The notes under the pieces are model-generated. The model saw only the letters and a list, made by a program, of their open reading frames with translations. It did no database searches and was not told the DNA's origin. A DNA stretch of 64,000 nt from Nannocystis sp. GTDB taxonomy: Bacteria > Myxococcota_A > Polyangia > Nannocystales > Nannocystaceae. The stretch is from contig NZ_JADJNN010000010.1 in NCBI RefSeq assembly GCF_016714285.1, positions 248,001 through 312,000 of the forward strand. The letters are read 5' to 3'. Below are positions 40,066 to 48,428 of the stretch, piece after piece (position 1 is the first letter of the stretch; each line of letters begins with the position of its first letter). Made by a program: the position numbers and the translations under genes.

Positions 40066-40503
40066 ATGACGCGTCCAAGTCAGCTTTTTCCCGCCCTCAT
40101 CGCGCTGTGTTCGCTCGTTGTACTCAGCGCCGGCTGCGGGCCTTTCGGCTACATCAAGAAGGTGGCTCGTGAGTCGAGCCGCGCGGTAGCCAAGGCCGAG
40201 TCCTCGGGCGCCGAGGAGAACGCGCCCTACGAATACTGGGGGTCGGTGACGTACCTCGAGCAGTCGAAGATCTTGATGGGCTACAGCGAGTACGAGCGCT
40301 CCTTCGACTACGGCGAGCGGGCCAAGCAGCTCGCCGAGGAGGCGACCAAGAAGGCCGAGATGCGGCGCAAGGGCCAGATGGAGCAACACAGCGATGCCCT
40401 GGCCACCCCCGAGGAGGCGGCACCGGAAGCTGGTGCCAGCGCTTCGGGCAGCGCCGGTGGTGGTGAGGTCAAGGCCGGCGTCTCGGTCGGAGGTGGCAAG
40501 TGA
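40066..40503 (+). CDS. DUF4398-like lipoprotein
   Basis: The 145-residue lipoprotein (signal LIALCSLVVLSAGC, then GPFGYIKKVARES) has a helical region of DUF4398 type: YEYWGSVTYLEQSKILMGYS, then YERSFDYGERAKQLAEEATKK. DUF4398 proteins commonly precede OmpA-like proteins and are thought to be periplasmic peptidoglycan-linked partners. The stop overlaps the start of the OmpA gene (GTGA), so they are translated together. An alternative GTG start nine bases upstream is possible. Confidence 0.75.
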   Translation: MTRPSQLFPALIALCSLVVLSAGCGPFGYIKKVARESSRAVAKAESSGAEENAPYEYWGSVTYLEQSKILMGYSEYERSFDYGERAKQLAEEATKKAEMRRKGQMEQHSDALATPEEAAPEAGASASGSAGGGEVKAGVSVGGGK

Positions 40504-41750
40504 ACCGGCGTACCAGTGCGATGTTCGCCATGATGGCTGTGACGACGGCGGGCCTGTCCTGCGCCGGACAGACCTTGAACGGCAAGGTAGATGGTTACGA
40601 CAAGATCCTGCAGGAGGCGATCGCTGATGGCTCGAAGACCATCGGCTGCGCGCCCAAGGAGACGGCGATCGCCGAGGCGAACATCCGCTTCGCCCGCGAC
40701 GCGCTGACCATGGGTGAGTACTACCGCGGCAAGGAGCACGCGGAGAAGGCCGACCTGTACACCACGCTGGCCCGCAAGAAGACCGACCCGGTCCGCTGCA
40801 AGGACCCGAACGTGGTCCGCGACAACGCGCCCCGCGTCGGCGACCGCGACGGCGACGGCTACGACGACGGCATCGACAAGTGCCCGGACGATCCGGAGGA
40901 CTTCGACAGCTTCGAGGATGACGACGGCTGCCCCGACAAGGACAACGACCAGGACAAGGTCCTGGACGCCTCCGAGTTGAAGGAGGGCAAGTGGATCAAC
41001 CTCGACAAGAAGACGGAGAACGGCCGCGAGGTCGACTGCCGCAACGAGGCCGAGGACTTCGACCAGTTCGAGGACGAGGACGGCTGCCCCGACCCCGACA
41101 ACGACCGCGACACGCTGCTCGACGCGGTCGACAAGTGCCCGAACGACCCCGAGGACTTCGACCAGTTCGAGGACCAGGACGGCTGCCCCGACGTCGACAA
41201 CGACAACGACAAGGTGCTCGACGCGGCCCAGCTCAACCGCAACGGCGACGGCACCTACACCTGGACCAACAACGACCACAAGACGGAGAACGGCGTCGAG
41301 GTCGACTGCCGCAACCTGCCCGAGGACTTCGACGGCGTCGAGGACGAGGACGGCTGCCCGGATGTCCTCAAGATCGACAACTGCCAGATCAAGCTGTCGG
41401 ACAAGATCTACTTCAAGTTCAACAAGTGGGACATCGACCCGAAGAGCTTCAAGGTGCTCGACGAGGTCCGCGACACCATGAACGCCGCCCCGGACATCAA
41501 GATCTGGATCGACGGTCACACCGACAGCAAGGGCTCGAACAAGTTCAACAAGACGCTGTCGCAGAAGCGCGTCGACAGCGTCAAGAAGTACCTGGTCGAG
41601 CAGGGCAAGATCGACGGTGGTCGCCTCGAGCCGCGTGGCTTCGGCGAGGAAGTGCCGCTCACGCCCGACAGCAACAAGACCGCGGACGGCCGCGCTGCCA
41701 ACCGTCGCGTCGAGTTCAACCTCAAGGACTGCAAGAAGACCATCCAGTAG
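40500..41750 (+). CDS. OmpA-family lipoprotein with type 3 calcium repeats
   Basis: The 416-residue protein begins with GTG in the stop of the previous gene. The signal ends in TAGLSC. A DUF4398-like helix pair (AEANIRFARDALTMGEYYRG) leads to four acidic thrombospondin type 3-like units (DRDGDGYDDGIDKCPDDPED, EDEDGCPDPDNDRDTLLDAV), which bind calcium in related proteins. From about residue 290 an OmpA C-terminal domain follows: IYFKFNKWDIDPKSFKVLDE and IWIDGHTDSKGSNKFNKTLS, whose D and R residues bind peptidoglycan. It links the outer membrane to the cell wall. A hairpin copy of the palindrome (40554-40571) covers the lipobox codons. Confidence 0.92.
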   Translation: MNRRTSAMFAMMAVTTAGLSCAGQTLNGKVDGYDKILQEAIADGSKTIGCAPKETAIAEANIRFARDALTMGEYYRGKEHAEKADLYTTLARKKTDPVRCKDPNVVRDNAPRVGDRDGDGYDDGIDKCPDDPEDFDSFEDDDGCPDKDNDQDKVLDASELKEGKWINLDKKTENGREVDCRNEAEDFDQFEDEDGCPDPDNDRDTLLDAVDKCPNDPEDFDQFEDQDGCPDVDNDNDKVLDAAQLNRNGDGTYTWTNNDHKTENGVEVDCRNLPEDFDGVEDEDGCPDVLKIDNCQIKLSDKIYFKFNKWDIDPKSFKVLDEVRDTMNAAPDIKIWIDGHTDSKGSNKFNKTLSQKRVDSVKKYLVEQGKIDGGRLEPRGFGEEVPLTPDSNKTADGRAANRRVEFNLKDCKKTIQ

Positions 41751-41881
41751 GCGCTCCTCGCCTGCACCTGCGCTCGCCCGCGAGGGGGAGCGCAGGCTCG
41801 CGCCGCTCTCCGGCGTCGACACCGACGGCACTGTCCCCGTCGATCCATCCCGCCACTGCCTGAAGGAGCCGCGACCCCGCC

Positions 41882-43735
41882 GTGAGCACCCGAGACCGCA
41901 TCCAGCCCACCTCTCGCCGGAGCGCCCGCGCGTGGCTCATCACCACGGGCGGGTCCACGTTGCTCGCAGTCCTGCCGGCAGTCCTGTTGGCGCCCAGCGC
42001 CTCCGCATCACCGCTGGGGCTCAGCCCGCGCGCCCTCAAGGCGCCGCTGATCGCCCCCAATTTTTCGCCCGGCCTGAGGGGCCCCGGCCGCGCCTTCTTC
42101 GATGCTCGCGAGGATCTGAAGGCCGCGTACAACAAGGCGCTCGGGCAGTACAACAACCTCGAGCTCGACGCGGCCAAGGCCGGCCTCGAGGATGCGCTCA
42201 ACGGCGCCGCGCCCGACGACCCGATGACCGCGCCGCTGCGCATGCTCAAGGCGGTCATCATCTTCTCGAACACGGGCAAGGCCGATGAGACCACCGCGGC
42301 CTTCATCGACGCGGTCAAGGCCGACTACAACGTCAGCCTGCTGACCGAGCTGCGGGGGACCGACCTGCAGAAGCTGCTCGACAAGGCCCGCAAGGACTCG
42401 GGCGTGAGCGCCCCGAGCGAGTCGGTGCAGCACACCGCGCCGGACATCAGCGACGCCTGCGGCAAGGACCTGGTGCTCACGGCGCTGGCCAACCAGGCGC
42501 CGGAGGGCGGCCAGGTGGTGCTCTACTGGCGTCCGGCGGGCGTCGGTGAGTTCAAGACGGTGACGATGGACACCTTCGGCAACGTCGCCCAGAGCACGCT
42601 CACCGCGAGTGATCACGGCGACAAGCCGGTCGAGTACTTCTTCTACATCTTCGACGGCGCCAACAAGGACCTCGGCAACAAGGGTGACCAGGAGAACCCG
42701 CTCAAGCTCGAGATCGAGTGCAAGAAGGAGGTGGCGCCCAAGCCCAAGGAGGAGCCCCCGCCCAAGCCGAAGACCACGCTGCCGCGGGTGTTCATCAACA
42801 TCGGCCTCGGCACCGGCGCCGGCATCGCTCGCGGCGTCGCGGACCAGAGCTACAAGCAGCTCTCACCGAGCGGCGGCTACACCCCGGCCGACTTCGCCTG
42901 CTCGCTAGCTCGCTGGCAGGCAGGCACCGGCGCCCTCCCGGACGCGGTCGGCTTCCAGAACGGGCTGATGAACCTCGCCCCGGCCCAGTACGCGCCCTAC
43001 GCCCCGGCCGACCTGGCCCTCGTCTACAACCCCGAGAGCTGCGGCGAGCACCACCCGGTCAAGTCGGGCATGGCCTCGGCCCCGTTCCACATCGCCCCGG
43101 AGGTCGGCTTCCGCCTCGGCCGGGCGATCGTGCTGTCCGTGTTTGGCCGCCTGGAGCTCGTCACCGGCTCCAAGGTCTATCGCGACGACCCCAAGCTCGC
43201 GCTCGGCGACTCGTACACCAACGAGGTGCTCAACCCGAACCCGCAGGGCGTGCGCACCAAGCCCGGCTTCACCGGCGCCGGCGGCATCAAGGTCAAGTAC
43301 TTCCTCGGCAAGGACGACAAGAAGTTTCGCCTGTTCGTCGGCGGTCAGGTCGGCGGCGGCTTCTCCCGCCTGCGCGTGCCCATGGGCTTCGCCAACGACC
43401 GCAACGGCAACAGCGTGCCCGACGACAAGGAGCTGCCCGCCAGCCTGAACCTCGGCATGTGCCAGCCGGTGTGGCCCTACAGCGGCGGCTGTGCCGGCGG
43501 GGACGCCCAACTCCAGGCCAACGCGCTCGCCGGGTCGGTCGCCACCAACGCCGACAGCACGCAGCGCATCGACACCGTGCGCATCGGCGGCGGCTTCGTC
43601 GGCGCGAACTTCGGCTTCAACTACCAGATCGTCAAGAACTTCGCGTTGTTCGGCGAGATCCAGGCGAACGTGTGGTTCCCGAAGACCAGCAGCTTCCTGC
43701 TGGACTTCGCGTTCGGTCCGGTCATCACGTTCTAG
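41882..43735 (+). CDS. Outer-membrane beta-barrel protein
   Basis: The 617-residue protein has a signal peptide (TTGGSTLLAVLPAVLLAPSA), a helical TPR-like N-terminal part (DAREDLKAAYNKALGQYNNL), a mid region with the Ig-like CGKDLVLTALANQAPEGGQV, a Pro/Lys linker and a C-terminal barrel from about residue 300. The barrel shows alternating strands (FRLFVGGQVGGGFSRLRVP) and ends in Phe, the usual BAM signal (FAFGPVITF). A GTG start follows GGAG at 13 bp. It belongs to the envelope cluster with the DUF4398 and OmpA proteins. Confidence 0.75.
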   Translation: MSTRDRIQPTSRRSARAWLITTGGSTLLAVLPAVLLAPSASASPLGLSPRALKAPLIAPNFSPGLRGPGRAFFDAREDLKAAYNKALGQYNNLELDAAKAGLEDALNGAAPDDPMTAPLRMLKAVIIFSNTGKADETTAAFIDAVKADYNVSLLTELRGTDLQKLLDKARKDSGVSAPSESVQHTAPDISDACGKDLVLTALANQAPEGGQVVLYWRPAGVGEFKTVTMDTFGNVAQSTLTASDHGDKPVEYFFYIFDGANKDLGNKGDQENPLKLEIECKKEVAPKPKEEPPPKPKTTLPRVFINIGLGTGAGIARGVADQSYKQLSPSGGYTPADFACSLARWQAGTGALPDAVGFQNGLMNLAPAQYAPYAPADLALVYNPESCGEHHPVKSGMASAPFHIAPEVGFRLGRAIVLSVFGRLELVTGSKVYRDDPKLALGDSYTNEVLNPNPQGVRTKPGFTGAGGIKVKYFLGKDDKKFRLFVGGQVGGGFSRLRVPMGFANDRNGNSVPDDKELPASLNLGMCQPVWPYSGGCAGGDAQLQANALAGSVATNADSTQRIDTVRIGGGFVGANFGFNYQIVKNFALFGEIQANVWFPKTSSFLLDFAFGPVITF

Positions 43736-44887
43736 CTACGGCTGAAACGGCGCGAGCAGCAGCCCGAGCCCGAGCACGATCGCCACGGCGCTCACCACCT
43801 GCAGCGTCCGCGCGAGCTGCCTGATCCTGCGCGCGTGCTCGTCGGCCGCGGCCTCGCAGATGTCGACAAGCACCGTCAGGACGGCGGCCCGCTCACCACC
43901 CTCGGCCACGCGCAGCAGCTCCAGCGCCAGCGCCGGTAACAGCTGCGCGTCGGCCAAGGCCGCCGGCAGCTCGACGCCCTGGGCCACCAGCGTGCGCGCT
44001 CGCAGCAGCGCCAGCCCCAGCGCGTGGTTGCCGAGCCGGGGCGCGCTCAGCTCGAGCGCAGTGAGCAGCGGCAGGTCTACGAGCAGCGCCAGCAGCCGCG
44101 CCAGTCGCAGCGCGCCCTGGGCTCGCAGCGCCGGGCCGAGGCCGGGCAGGCGCAACGCGAGCGCGTCGAGCCTGGCCCGCAGCCGTGGGGTCCGCAGCGC
44201 GGCCGCGAGCCCGAGGCCGAGCAACGCAGCGACCGCCGCGAACCAGCGCAGTCCCGGTAGCAGCGCGACCGCCCCGGCGAGCGGCCGCGGCGCGGCGACG
44301 CCGAGGTGCGCATACAAGTTGAGGGCCGCGGGCGCGACCAGCCCGAGCACGATCGCGGTCACCAGCACGGCGCCGACGACCGTCCAGGAGATCCTCCGCA
44401 AGCCAGCCGCGAGCGGGTCGCGTCGGTGTGATCGCTCGAGATGATCGACGAGCCGGGCCAGCGCCACGTCGAGCTCGCCGCGTCGCTCGCCCGCCACGAG
44501 CACGGCGCAGCTCAGGTCGTCGAAGCGCTGGGGCACCCGCGCGAGCGCCTCGCCCAGCGCCTGTCCGGCCTCGATCGCCCGCCGCACCAGCGCCAGCTCG
44601 ATGTCCAGCCCGCTCGCCTCGCGCAGCTCAGCGAGCCGTCCGAGCGCCGTCGGCACGCCGAGCCCGACGCGACGCAGCGCCAGCAGCTCGCGCAGCACCG
44701 CCACCGCCGCCGTCGACATCGCCCGGGCGGGCGTCAGCTCGGTCACGCCCAGCTCGCGCCGCACGGTGGTCACGCGCAGGCCCTGCCGCCGCAGCGCGTC
44801 GATCACCTGGACCTCGGACTCGCCGGTCAGCGCGCCCTGCCTCGGCTCGCCCGCAGCGGTCAGCGCCTGCCAGTGGAACAGTGACAT
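43736..44887 (-). CDS. Type II secretion/type IV pilus inner-membrane protein (GspF/PilC-like)
   Basis: The 383-residue protein has the PilC/GspF plan: an N-terminal FHWQALTAAGEPRQGAL that matches the usual Y-x-A-x-D/x-G-x-x-x-x-G, two related helical domains (LRELLALRRVGLGVPTALGR and RLARLLALLVDLPLLTALEL), and three membrane spans (about 170-190, 215-235, 360-380). The end lies next to the barrel gene's stop in convergent orientation. The start is uncertain: the ATG at 44887 is used, with a TTG three codons earlier. Its partner is the degenerate ATPase directly upstream. Confidence 0.8.
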   Translation of the reverse strand: MSLFHWQALTAAGEPRQGALTGESEVQVIDALRRQGLRVTTVRRELGVTELTPARAMSTAAVAVLRELLALRRVGLGVPTALGRLAELREASGLDIELALVRRAIEAGQALGEALARVPQRFDDLSCAVLVAGERRGELDVALARLVDHLERSHRRDPLAAGLRRISWTVVGAVLVTAIVLGLVAPAALNLYAHLGVAAPRPLAGAVALLPGLRWFAAVAALLGLGLAAALRTPRLRARLDALALRLPGLGPALRAQGALRLARLLALLVDLPLLTALELSAPRLGNHALGLALLRARTLVAQGVELPAALADAQLLPALALELLRVAEGGERAAVLTVLVDICEAAADEHARRIRQLARTLQVVSAVAIVLGLGLLLAPFQP

Positions 44888-44892
44888 GTCCT

Positions 44893-46626
44893 TCAAGCCA
44901 GATGATCGCCGGTCGCCCGCAGCAGGTCGTCGAGCGCGATCTGCCCGTCCGCCACCCGCGCCAGACCGACCTGACGCAAGCTGCGGTGGCCCTGCGCCGT
45001 CGCCTCGGCGCGCAGCTCCGCCGCGCCGGCGCCCTCGGCGATCCGCTCCTGCAGCGCCGCGCCGACTGGCAGCACCTCAAACAGCGCCACCCGACCGCGG
45101 TAGCCGGCGAGGCAGGCCTTGCAGCCGCCCGCGCGTCGCGGCCGACACTCGCGCGCCTGCTGCGGACTCATGCCCGCGTCGATCAACCGCTGCGGCGAGA
45201 TCGCCGGGTCCTCGCTCGAGCACTCGCCGCACAGCCGACGCACCAGCCGTTGCGCGACCACCAGCCGCGCCGCCGCGGCCACCATGTAGGGCTCGACCCC
45301 GAGGTGCACCAGGCGGACCAGCGCCGCCGCGCCGTCCCCCGCCGGCAACGTCGTCAACACGCGCCGACCCCCGACCGCCGCCCGCACCGCCGCGTCGACC
45401 GCGTCGAGGTCCGGCAGCCCACCGAGCATGATGATGTCCGGGTCCTGCCGCAGCAGCGCCTGCACACTGGCCGCCATGCCGAGCCCGCCCTCACGTTGCA
45501 GCTGCACCTGCGTGCATCCGGGCAGCGTGAACTCCACCGGATCCTCGATCGTCGCCACGCTCACGCTGTCGCCCGCGAGCTCGGCGAGCGCCGCATAGAG
45601 CGTCGTCGTGGTCCCGCTGCCGGCCGGGCCCGCGACGAGCGTGAGCCCGTGCGAGCCTTGCAGCGCCGCCCGCATGCATTGGAGCTGCTCTGGCTCGAGT
45701 CCGAGGCCCGCGAGGTCGTGCGGCAGCTTGCTGCGGTCGAACAGGCGCAGCACCAGTTGCTCGCCGGCGGCGGTCGGCATGGTCGCCACCCGGATGTCGA
45801 GCTCGCGGTCCTTGCCGGCGTGGAAGCCACGGATCTGGCCCTCCTGCGGGGTCCGCCGCTCGGCGACGTCGAGCTGCGCCATCAGCTTGAAGCGGGTGGT
45901 CACCGCGCTGCGCAGCCCGATCGGCAGCTCGGACTCCGGGTGCAGCACGCCGTCGACGCGAAACCGGATCCGTAGCCCGCGCTCCGACGGCTCGACGTGC
46001 ACCTGCGTCGCCCCGCGGCTGGCCGCGTGCAGCAGCACCCGGTTGCACAGACGGATCGCCTGGTCCTGCTCCGGCAGCCCCGCCGCGGGCGGCGTCCGCT
46101 CGCGCTCTCCGGGCGCTGCGTCGACCCGCTCGAGGTTCAGCGCCCCGAGCACGTCGGCGTACGCCGCACTGTTCCCGCTGCGGTCCCCGTCGCGCTCTCC
46201 GCTGCGATCGTAGTAGCGGACGATCGCGTCCTCGATCGCCGTCTCGGTGCTGACCACCGGCTCGACGTTCAGGTTGGTGATGAACTTGAGGTCATCGATC
46301 GCATAGATGTTGCTCGGGTCGGCCATCGCGACCACCAGCGTCGAGCCAGCCCGCTGCACCGCGATCGCGGTGTGCTTGCTGGCCAGCGACTTGGGCACCA
46401 GCTCGACGACCTTCGGGTCGATCTCGTAGTCGGTGAGGCTCATCCATGGCACGCCGTACTGCGCCGACAGGAAGTCCGCCAGCTCGCGCTCGCCGAGGAT
46501 CCCCAGGCGCGACAGGCTGTACGACAAACGCTTGCCGGTCGTCCGTTGATCGGCCTGCGCCCGCTTGAGCTGGGCGAGCGAGATCAGGTTCTCGCGGACC
46601 AGTAATTCGCCGATGCGGTCTGCCAT
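44893..46626 (-). CDS. GspE/PilB-like protein with degenerate ATPase site
   Basis: The 577-residue protein has the full domain order of pilus/secretion motor ATPases: an MshEN-type N-terminal domain (LSYSLSRLGILGERELADFL), a linker domain (IRLCNRVLLHAASRGATQVH, VAERRTPQEGQI), and the RecA-like domain. The active-site motifs are altered: Walker A reads GPAGSGTTTT with Thr for Lys, Walker B reads DIIMLGGLPDLD in place of GEIRD, and the His box is TLPAGDG in place of TLHTNDA. The C-terminal zinc site is kept (LCGEC, and GGCKACLAGYRGR). I infer a protein that cannot hydrolyse ATP in the usual way. It lies 5 bp before the gspF-like gene. Confidence 0.88.
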   Translation of the reverse strand: MADRIGELLVRENLISLAQLKRAQADQRTTGKRLSYSLSRLGILGERELADFLSAQYGVPWMSLTDYEIDPKVVELVPKSLASKHTAIAVQRAGSTLVVAMADPSNIYAIDDLKFITNLNVEPVVSTETAIEDAIVRYYDRSGERDGDRSGNSAAYADVLGALNLERVDAAPGERERTPPAAGLPEQDQAIRLCNRVLLHAASRGATQVHVEPSERGLRIRFRVDGVLHPESELPIGLRSAVTTRFKLMAQLDVAERRTPQEGQIRGFHAGKDRELDIRVATMPTAAGEQLVLRLFDRSKLPHDLAGLGLEPEQLQCMRAALQGSHGLTLVAGPAGSGTTTTLYAALAELAGDSVSVATIEDPVEFTLPGCTQVQLQREGGLGMAASVQALLRQDPDIIMLGGLPDLDAVDAAVRAAVGGRRVLTTLPAGDGAAALVRLVHLGVEPYMVAAAARLVVAQRLVRRLCGECSSEDPAISPQRLIDAGMSPQQARECRPRRAGGCKACLAGYRGRVALFEVLPVGAALQERIAEGAGAAELRAEATAQGHRSLRQVGLARVADGQIALDDLLRATGDHLA

Positions 46627-46785
46627 AAAAAGCGATGCAGCGTCTCGCCCGACGCACGCGGTCGACGGCGGACCAGGGTACAGCCCCCGCCCAGACCCGC
46701 CAAGCCGGACAGGTGCCCAGGCGAGAAAACTTGCACGCGCAAGCCCTCCCCGTCGCCCCGCGTTCTCGCCTATGCTCCGCCGCCG

Positions 46786-48288
46786 ATGACCGACCGCGAC
46801 CGACCTGCCCCGCGCTCCGCACCCACTGCTCGGGGCAACGACCGTGGTGGCAACGACCGTGGTGGCAACGACCGCGGTGGCAACGACCGCGGTGGCAACG
46901 ACCGCGGCGGCAACGACCGCGGCGGCGACCGTCCTCGCGACGCCGGCCCTCGTGACAGCCGCGACCGGCCCCGCGACGCCCCCCGCAGCGCCGCCCCGCG
47001 GGACCGCAGCATCCGCCCCAGCGAGCGTCCGGCCGACCCCAACGCCCCGGCCCCGCGCCGCAACACGCCCGTCGGCCGCCGCCCGGCGCGTCCGACCGTG
47101 CGTGGACCCAGCGTCAAGGTCCCGCTGGACGTCGCCCGCCTCGTGCGTGCCGGTCACCCCTGGGTGTTCCGCCACACCGTGCGCCGCGACCTCGACAACC
47201 TCAGCGAGGGCGCGGTCGTCCCGGTGATCGACGAGGACGGCTACGGCGTCGGCTGGGGTCTGGTCGAGGCCGAGGGGGCGATCGGCGTCCGCATGCTCAG
47301 CCTCCACGCCGACTTCAGCTGGAACGAGGCCGAGATGCTCACCCGCATCCGCCAGGCCCTGCGCCTCCGCGGCCCGGCACTGCTGGCGCAAGGCGCAGTC
47401 CGCCTCCTCCACGGCGAGGCCGACGGCTTCCCCGGCCTCGCCCTCGACCGCCTCGGCGACTACCTCCTCCTCTACAAGTACGCCCGCTGCGCCGAGAGCT
47501 ACCTCGACACCCTGGTCCCCCTGCTCGAGCAGGAGCTGAAGCCCGCCGGCATCTACCTGCAAGACCGCATCCGTTCGGTCACCGCCGCCGACGACCGCCG
47601 CCCGCCCGCCTTCCACCTCGCCGGCAAGGCCGCCCCGCCCGAGGTCGAGGTCGGCGAGGACGGCCTCAAGTTCCTCGTCGACGTCACCGCCCCGGTCTCG
47701 CCCGGCCTGTTCCTCGACCTCCGCGAGGGTCGCCGCCTGCTCGAGACCCTCGTCCGCGGGCGCAGCGTCTGCAACCTCTTCAGCTTCACCGGCGCCTTCG
47801 GCCTGCGCGCCGTGCGAGCCGGTGCCGCCGCGGTCACCCACGTCGACTCGGCCGCCCGCAGCCACGCCCGCTGCCGCCAGAACCTCGCCGCCTCCGGCAT
47901 GGACCCCGAGGCCATCGAGGCGATCACCGGCGACGTGTTCACCTTGCTCGAGAAGTTCCGCCAGCGCGGCCGCGTGTTCGACTTCATCGTCGTCGACCCG
48001 CCGCCCTTCTCCAACGTCAAGGGCAACACCTTCAGCGCCCTCAAAGACTGGAACCAGCTCATGGCCGCGGTCGCCGGCGTCGTCAGCCCCGGCGGCCACG
48101 TCCTCGCGATCTCCAACGCCGTGCGCCTGCCCGAGGACGAGTTCTTCCTCGCTCTCGGCGAGGGTGTGCACGCCGCCAAGCGCTCGGCCCGGCTGGTCGG
48201 CGAGTGCGGCCTGCCGCCAGACTTCCCGGTGCCGCCGGCCTTCGTCGAGGGCCGCTACCTCAAGATCAAGCTCCTGCAGCTCGACTAG
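46786..48288 (+). CDS. RlmI-type 23S rRNA methyltransferase with disordered N terminus
   Basis: Residues about 100-500 form a PUA domain (VKVPLDVARLVRAGHPWVFR) and a Rossmann methyltransferase domain with the SAM loop NLFSFTGAFGLRAVRAGA, the motif DFIVVDPPPFSNVKG and a C-terminal KIKLLQLD. This matches the RlmI/YccW class that makes m5C in 23S rRNA. The first 100 residues are low complexity with six NDRGG units followed by Arg/Pro/Asp-rich sequence, which is not typical of the family. The start at 46786 is the first ATG before the repeat. Confidence 0.85.
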   Translation: MTDRDRPAPRSAPTARGNDRGGNDRGGNDRGGNDRGGNDRGGNDRGGDRPRDAGPRDSRDRPRDAPRSAAPRDRSIRPSERPADPNAPAPRRNTPVGRRPARPTVRGPSVKVPLDVARLVRAGHPWVFRHTVRRDLDNLSEGAVVPVIDEDGYGVGWGLVEAEGAIGVRMLSLHADFSWNEAEMLTRIRQALRLRGPALLAQGAVRLLHGEADGFPGLALDRLGDYLLLYKYARCAESYLDTLVPLLEQELKPAGIYLQDRIRSVTAADDRRPPAFHLAGKAAPPEVEVGEDGLKFLVDVTAPVSPGLFLDLREGRRLLETLVRGRSVCNLFSFTGAFGLRAVRAGAAAVTHVDSAARSHARCRQNLAASGMDPEAIEAITGDVFTLLEKFRQRGRVFDFIVVDPPPFSNVKGNTFSALKDWNQLMAAVAGVVSPGGHVLAISNAVRLPEDEFFLALGEGVHAAKRSARLVGECGLPPDFPVPPAFVEGRYLKIKLLQLD

Positions 48289-48428
48289 TACGCGGCCCCC
48301 GTTTCGGGTCGCGGAACATCGCCGCAGCCCCGCGGCTCGACCGGGTCGGGGCGGGTCGGGAAAATCATGTACGACCTGGTAGCGAGCCCAGGCAGCGCGT
48401 GGACGGGATCGAGTATCCTCCCGCCGCC

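Noticed and set aside
46627..48171. Long N-terminal extension of the GspE-like protein to 1092 residues
   Set aside because: It is antisense to the methyltransferase gene and has the Gly/Ala/Asp composition of a shadow frame. MADRIGELL at 46626 is the family-like start.
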